In this document: positions 60,989 to 64,000 of the stretch, one piece after another
How positions within the stretch are numbered: the stretch's first letter is position 1
Layout: every line of letters starts with the position of its first letter
DNA from: Mycobacterium sp.
GTDB taxonomy: Bacteria; Actinomycetota; Actinomycetes; Mycobacteriales; Mycobacteriaceae
Assembly: GCA_021732005.1 (NCBI GenBank)
Contig: JAKFVT010000025.1
Coordinates: 124,001-188,000 of the forward strand
Length of the DNA: 64,000 nt
Direction of reading: 5' to 3'
Notes under the pieces: model-generated
The model's input: only the letters and a program-made list of their open reading frames with translations
What the model was told of the DNA's origin: nothing
The model's database searches: none
Position numbers and translations under genes: made by a program

Positions 60989-62695
60989 GTGACCGCGACC
61001 AGCCACAACACCGTTCCCGCCGGCCTGACCGTCGCCGATACCGACGTGGATCTCCTCGTCGTCGGTTCCGGTACCGGGCTCGCGGCCGCCCTGGCCGCCC
61101 GGGAGCAGGGCTTGTCTGTTCTCGTCGTGGAGAAGTCGTCGCACGTCGGTGGCTCCACGGCACGCTCCGGTGGTGCGCTGTGGCTACCCGCCAGCCCGGT
61201 GATCGCCGAATGCGGCGGCGTCGATACCGCCGACCGCGCACAGACCTACCTGGACTCCGTCGTCGCAGGCTCGGCCCCGCGGGAACGGTCGGCGGCATAC
61301 GTGAACAACCTGCCGGCGACCGTCGACATGCTGCGCCGCACGACTCCGATGAAGTTGTTCTGGGCGAAGGAGTATTCCGACTACCACCCCGAGGCACCCG
61401 GCGGATCCGCGGCCGGGCGCACCTGCGAATGCCGTCCGCTCGACACCGCGATTCTCGGCGAGTACCTCCCGGATCTCCGCCCGGGCATCATGGAGGCAAG
61501 CATTCCGATGCCGACCACCGGTGCGGATTACCGCTGGATGAATCTCGTGAGCCGGGTGCCGCGAAAAGGATTGCCCACCATCGTCAAACGGCTCGCGCAG
61601 GGTGTGGGCGGGCTCGCGCTCGGCAGGCGGTACGCCGCCGGAGGTCAGGCGTTGGCCGCCGGCCTGTTCGCCGGGGCCATTCGCGCCGAGATCCCGATCT
61701 GGCTCAACGCCGCCCTTGCCGAACTGATCGTCGAAGGAGGCGAGGTCACCGGTGCGACCGTCGAGCACGCGGGCACGACCGTCACCGTCACGGCGCGGCG
61801 CGGTGTGGTGCTGGCGGCCGGCGGCTTCGACCACCGGATGGACATGCGGCGCAAGTTCCAGTCCGATTCACTGGCAAGCAATTTCAGCCTCGGCGCGGAA
61901 ACCAACACCGGTGACGCGATCTGGATCGGCCAGGACGCCGGCGCCGACATCGCGCTGATGGACCAATCGTGGTGGTTCCCTGCGGTGGCACCGTTGCCCG
62001 GCGGGGCTCCGGCGGTGATGCTGGCCGAGCGGTCGCTGCCCGGATCCTTCATCGTCGACCAGAACGGTCGCCGGTTCGCCAACGAGTCAGCCGATTACAT
62101 GAGCTTCGGCCAGCGCATCCTGCAGCTGGAAGCCGCTGGGACACCGGTGGACAGCATGTGGATCGTCTTCGACCAGCAGTACCGCAACAGCTATGTCTTT
62201 GCCGCCGAGCTGTTTCCCCGCATGGCTATCCCCCGCGCCTGGTACGACGCCGGAATCGCCGTGCGAGCAGACGATTTCGGCGCGCTGGCGCGCCAGATGG
62301 GCGTTCCGCAAGAAGGCTTCCGCGCGACGGTGGACCGTTTCAACGAGGATGCGTTCGCCGGTGAGGATCCCGAATTCGGCCGGGGCCGAAGCGCCTACGA
62401 CCGGTATTACGGCGATCCGACGATCACCCCCAACCCGAACCTGCGGCCGCTGATCAAGGGGCCGTTCTACGCGGTGCAGATGGTGCTCAGCGACCTCGGT
62501 ACCTGCGGGGGTCTGCGCGCCGATGACCGCGCCCGGGTGCTTCGCGAGGACGGCTCCGTCATCGACGGGCTGTACGCGATCGGCAACACCGCGGCCAACG
62601 CGTTCGGGAACACCTATCCCGGCGCCGGTGCCACCATCGCGCAGGGGCTCGTGTACGGCTACATCGCCGCGCTCGACGCCGCGGGGAGGACCTAG
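60989..62695 (+). CDS. 3-ketosteroid delta-1-dehydrogenase-like flavoprotein (KstD-type)
   Basis: A 568-residue FAD protein of KstD length. FAD fold DLLVVGSGTGLAAALAAREQG, the SGGALWLP segment and the C-terminal IGNTAANAFGNTYPGAGATI, then AQGLVYGYIAA, match the KstD group. It would introduce a double bond into ring A of a 3-ketosteroid. Adjacent to a KshA-like gene, it forms the classical pair for ring opening. GTG at 60989. Convergent with the PadR gene with shared CTAG stops. Confidence 0.85.
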   Translation: MTATSHNTVPAGLTVADTDVDLLVVGSGTGLAAALAAREQGLSVLVVEKSSHVGGSTARSGGALWLPASPVIAECGGVDTADRAQTYLDSVVAGSAPRERSAAYVNNLPATVDMLRRTTPMKLFWAKEYSDYHPEAPGGSAAGRTCECRPLDTAILGEYLPDLRPGIMEASIPMPTTGADYRWMNLVSRVPRKGLPTIVKRLAQGVGGLALGRRYAAGGQALAAGLFAGAIRAEIPIWLNAALAELIVEGGEVTGATVEHAGTTVTVTARRGVVLAAGGFDHRMDMRRKFQSDSLASNFSLGAETNTGDAIWIGQDAGADIALMDQSWWFPAVAPLPGGAPAVMLAERSLPGSFIVDQNGRRFANESADYMSFGQRILQLEAAGTPVDSMWIVFDQQYRNSYVFAAELFPRMAIPRAWYDAGIAVRADDFGALARQMGVPQEGFRATVDRFNEDAFAGEDPEFGRGRSAYDRYYGDPTITPNPNLRPLIKGPFYAVQMVLSDLGTCGGLRADDRARVLREDGSVIDGLYAIGNTAANAFGNTYPGAGATIAQGLVYGYIAALDAAGRT

Positions 62696-63354
62696 GCGTC
62701 CTCGGCGTCGGCTTTCCGCTCGATCTCGTACCAGTAGGACGGATCGGGCCACGGAATCTTGCCGCCCTCACCGACTTTCGGGAAATTCGCCTCTGCCTCG
62801 TCGAGATCCTTGATGAGTTGCAGGGTGAGTTCCCGTTCGGATGCGTAGTACCGGTCGGCCCAGTCCAGCGCGATCTTGGCGTACGCCCAGGAGGGATCCG
62901 CTGCGGCCCATCGAGCTTCCTTGGCGGCGTCGCGCTGCATCCTGTCGATGTAGGCGATGTGCTCGTGCAGCATCTGTTTGAGCGACGCCGGATCGCTCAG
63001 GTGCCCCAACGTCACCCTCAGGATCGCTGGATGTTTGAGCGACGGCGGCTCGACCGGGGCCTCCCTGGCCCAGCGGGTCACCGCGTCCATCCCGCTCGGG
63101 GTGATCTTGTAGAGACGACGGTTGCGGGTGCCGGCGCCGTCGACTCGTGAGGTGAGCAGGCCCATCTTCTCGAGCTTCTTGAGCTCCGAATAGATCTGGC
63201 TGAACGCCGGGCTGCCGTAGTAGTAGCGCATGCTCCAGTCGATCCACTTGCGGATGTCGTAACCCGACAGCTCCGTCTCATACGACAGCATCCCGAGCAG
63301 GGCCCAGCCGGTCGCGGACAGCGCCGGCATGGCTCCAGAGTCGGGTTCGGTCAC
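62692..63354 (-). CDS. PadR-family transcriptional regulator
   Basis: A 220-residue PadR protein with an N-terminal winged helix (LGMLSYETELSGYDIRKWID, then YSELKKLEKMGLL and the TRNRRLYKIT wing) and a C-terminal helical dimerisation domain (Vir_C-like). Effectors are often phenolic compounds. It flanks the catabolic cluster and may regulate itself and the divergent thioesterase or the KstD/KshA pair. Confidence 0.87.
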   Translation of the reverse strand: MTEPDSGAMPALSATGWALLGMLSYETELSGYDIRKWIDWSMRYYYGSPAFSQIYSELKKLEKMGLLTSRVDGAGTRNRRLYKITPSGMDAVTRWAREAPVEPPSLKHPAILRVTLGHLSDPASLKQMLHEHIAYIDRMQRDAAKEARWAAADPSWAYAKIALDWADRYYASERELTLQLIKDLDEAEANFPKVGEGGKIPWPDPSYWYEIERKADAEDA

Positions 63355-63491
63355 CCGCTCAGGGTATCAACCCAGGTCACAGGTTCGCCTGCATCGACCG
63401 CTGGCCGGGATGGCGCATTGCGCGGCATGCCCGCCGGCCGAAAGATGGTCGGGATGTCCGCACCGCACGACGATGACGCGGCAGCGGCGCC

Positions 63492-63923
63492 TTGATTCCC
63501 GGATCGTTCGGCATCCAACTGGACCACTCCGGGAGCCCCCGGGCGTGGGGCAACGCGGTCATCGGATTGCGCAACGCGTTGGCGCCGCCGCTCGTCGTAC
63601 ACCAGGAAGCTGACGGCAGCGTGTGGGCGGAGGTGACGCTGGGGGCGGCCTACGAGGGACCCCCCGGACACGTGCACGGCGGCATCTGCGCCTTGCTGCT
63701 CGATCACGTGCTCGGGGCGACCGCGCACAAACCCGGCAGTCCCGCCGTCACCGGAACGCTCACGCTGCGCTACGAGTTGGGGACGCGGCTGGGACCTGTG
63801 CGGGCCGAGGCTCACGTCGACCGGATCTCCGGCATGAAGACCTACGCCGTCGGGCACCTGTCGACGCCCGACGGGGTCACGGTGCGCGCGGAAGGGGTCT
63901 TCATCCATCCGCGGACAGTGTGA
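63492..63923 (+). CDS. PaaI-family (hotdog) thioesterase
   Basis: A 143-residue hotdog-fold protein with the signature GPPGHVHGGICALLLDHVLG and TGTLTLRYELGTRLG. PaaI-type thioesterases release CoA from aromatic or other acyl-CoAs that stall in catabolism. The only start that covers the fold in frame is TTG at 63492, because an in-frame stop lies at 63474; a slightly later start cannot be excluded. Divergent from the PadR gene. Confidence 0.75.
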   Translation: MIPGSFGIQLDHSGSPRAWGNAVIGLRNALAPPLVVHQEADGSVWAEVTLGAAYEGPPGHVHGGICALLLDHVLGATAHKPGSPAVTGTLTLRYELGTRLGPVRAEAHVDRISGMKTYAVGHLSTPDGVTVRAEGVFIHPRTV

Positions 63924-63977
63924 CGAGTTCGCACGCCCGTGCTGGACACCGCGGCATCGCGCTGATAGGACAGGCTG

Positions 63978-64000
63978 ATGCCGCTCGCTCGAACCGCCGA
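63978..64000 (+). CDS. Possible start of a further gene, cut by window edge
   Basis: ATG at 63978 with a GGACAG stretch seven bases upstream opens a frame (MPLARTA) that runs to the window end. Too short to support a product. Confidence 0.25.

Noticed and set aside
63329..63613. 94-codon plus frame overlapping the PaaI-type thioesterase start
   Set aside because: Low-complexity Arg/Pro translation antisense to the PadR start; the thioesterase frame has the real signature.

Overview
The window is high-GC actinobacterial DNA and reads as a rapidly growing Mycobacterium (Mycolicibacterium-type) chromosome. Supporting signs are a 13E12-type HNH endonuclease gene, a cyclase/MscS gene pair of the kind known from mycobacteria, a mycofactocin-coupled type SDR, frequent GTG starts, very frequent 4-base ATGA/GTGA gene overlaps, and many TetR-family regulators. 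No tRNA, rRNA, CRISPR array or complete insertion sequence was seen. The species assignment is inference.

Region 1 (1-30 kb) is a mixed, partly accessory stretch. It starts with a divergent beta-lactamase / LysR / second serine-hydrolase locus. Two TetR units follow, each with clear palindromic operators (3372-3412 and three 18-bp sites in 4803-4900). Next come a dienelactone-hydrolase-like protein that lacks its nucleophile and a YCII (DGPF) / ECF42-type sigma factor pair. A 705-bp non-coding block (8234-8938) holds hairpins and spaced palindromes and leads into a secreted protein with four 34-residue repeats. A four-gene membrane operon encodes heme-copper oxidase subunit III and IV-like proteins without a subunit I. 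Then come a thiolase/DUF35 pair, a sulfurtransferase, a P1 aminopeptidase with a hairpin-rich leader, exporters, a MarR regulator, a sulfotransferase, a DUF1214 protein, an L-2-hydroxyglutarate-oxidase-like protein and an MscS/cyclase pair.

Region 2 (29.9-63.4 kb) is a large catabolic cluster that looks like an accessory steroid (or related polycyclic terpenoid) degradation locus. The enzyme types fit ring oxidation and opening: KstD-like flavoproteins (34601, 45466, 60989), KshA-like Rieske oxygenases (37429, 59707), HsaA-like flavin hydroxylases (32493, 43366), HsaC-like extradiol dioxygenases (33691, 44561) and one HsaD-like C-C hydrolase (29918). Three Baeyer-Villiger monooxygenases, four SDRs, two HSL-type esterases, an acyl-CoA dehydrogenase, a FadD ligase, an enoyl-CoA hydratase, two or three NTF2/Dabb-fold proteins and IclR and PadR regulators accompany them. 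A BVMO-HsaA-HsaC-flavoprotein module occurs twice, about 10.9 kb apart, in the same layout. The second copy also carries a [2Fe-2S] ferredoxin. No reductase partner for the Rieske oxygenases or HsaA proteins is present in the window.

A degenerate promoter motif (core CCGCTCA-N2-GGGA) recurs in front of several operons of region 2 and may define a shared regulon, possibly under the local IclR. The window ends with a PadR regulator, a PaaI-type thioesterase and possibly the first codons of another gene.
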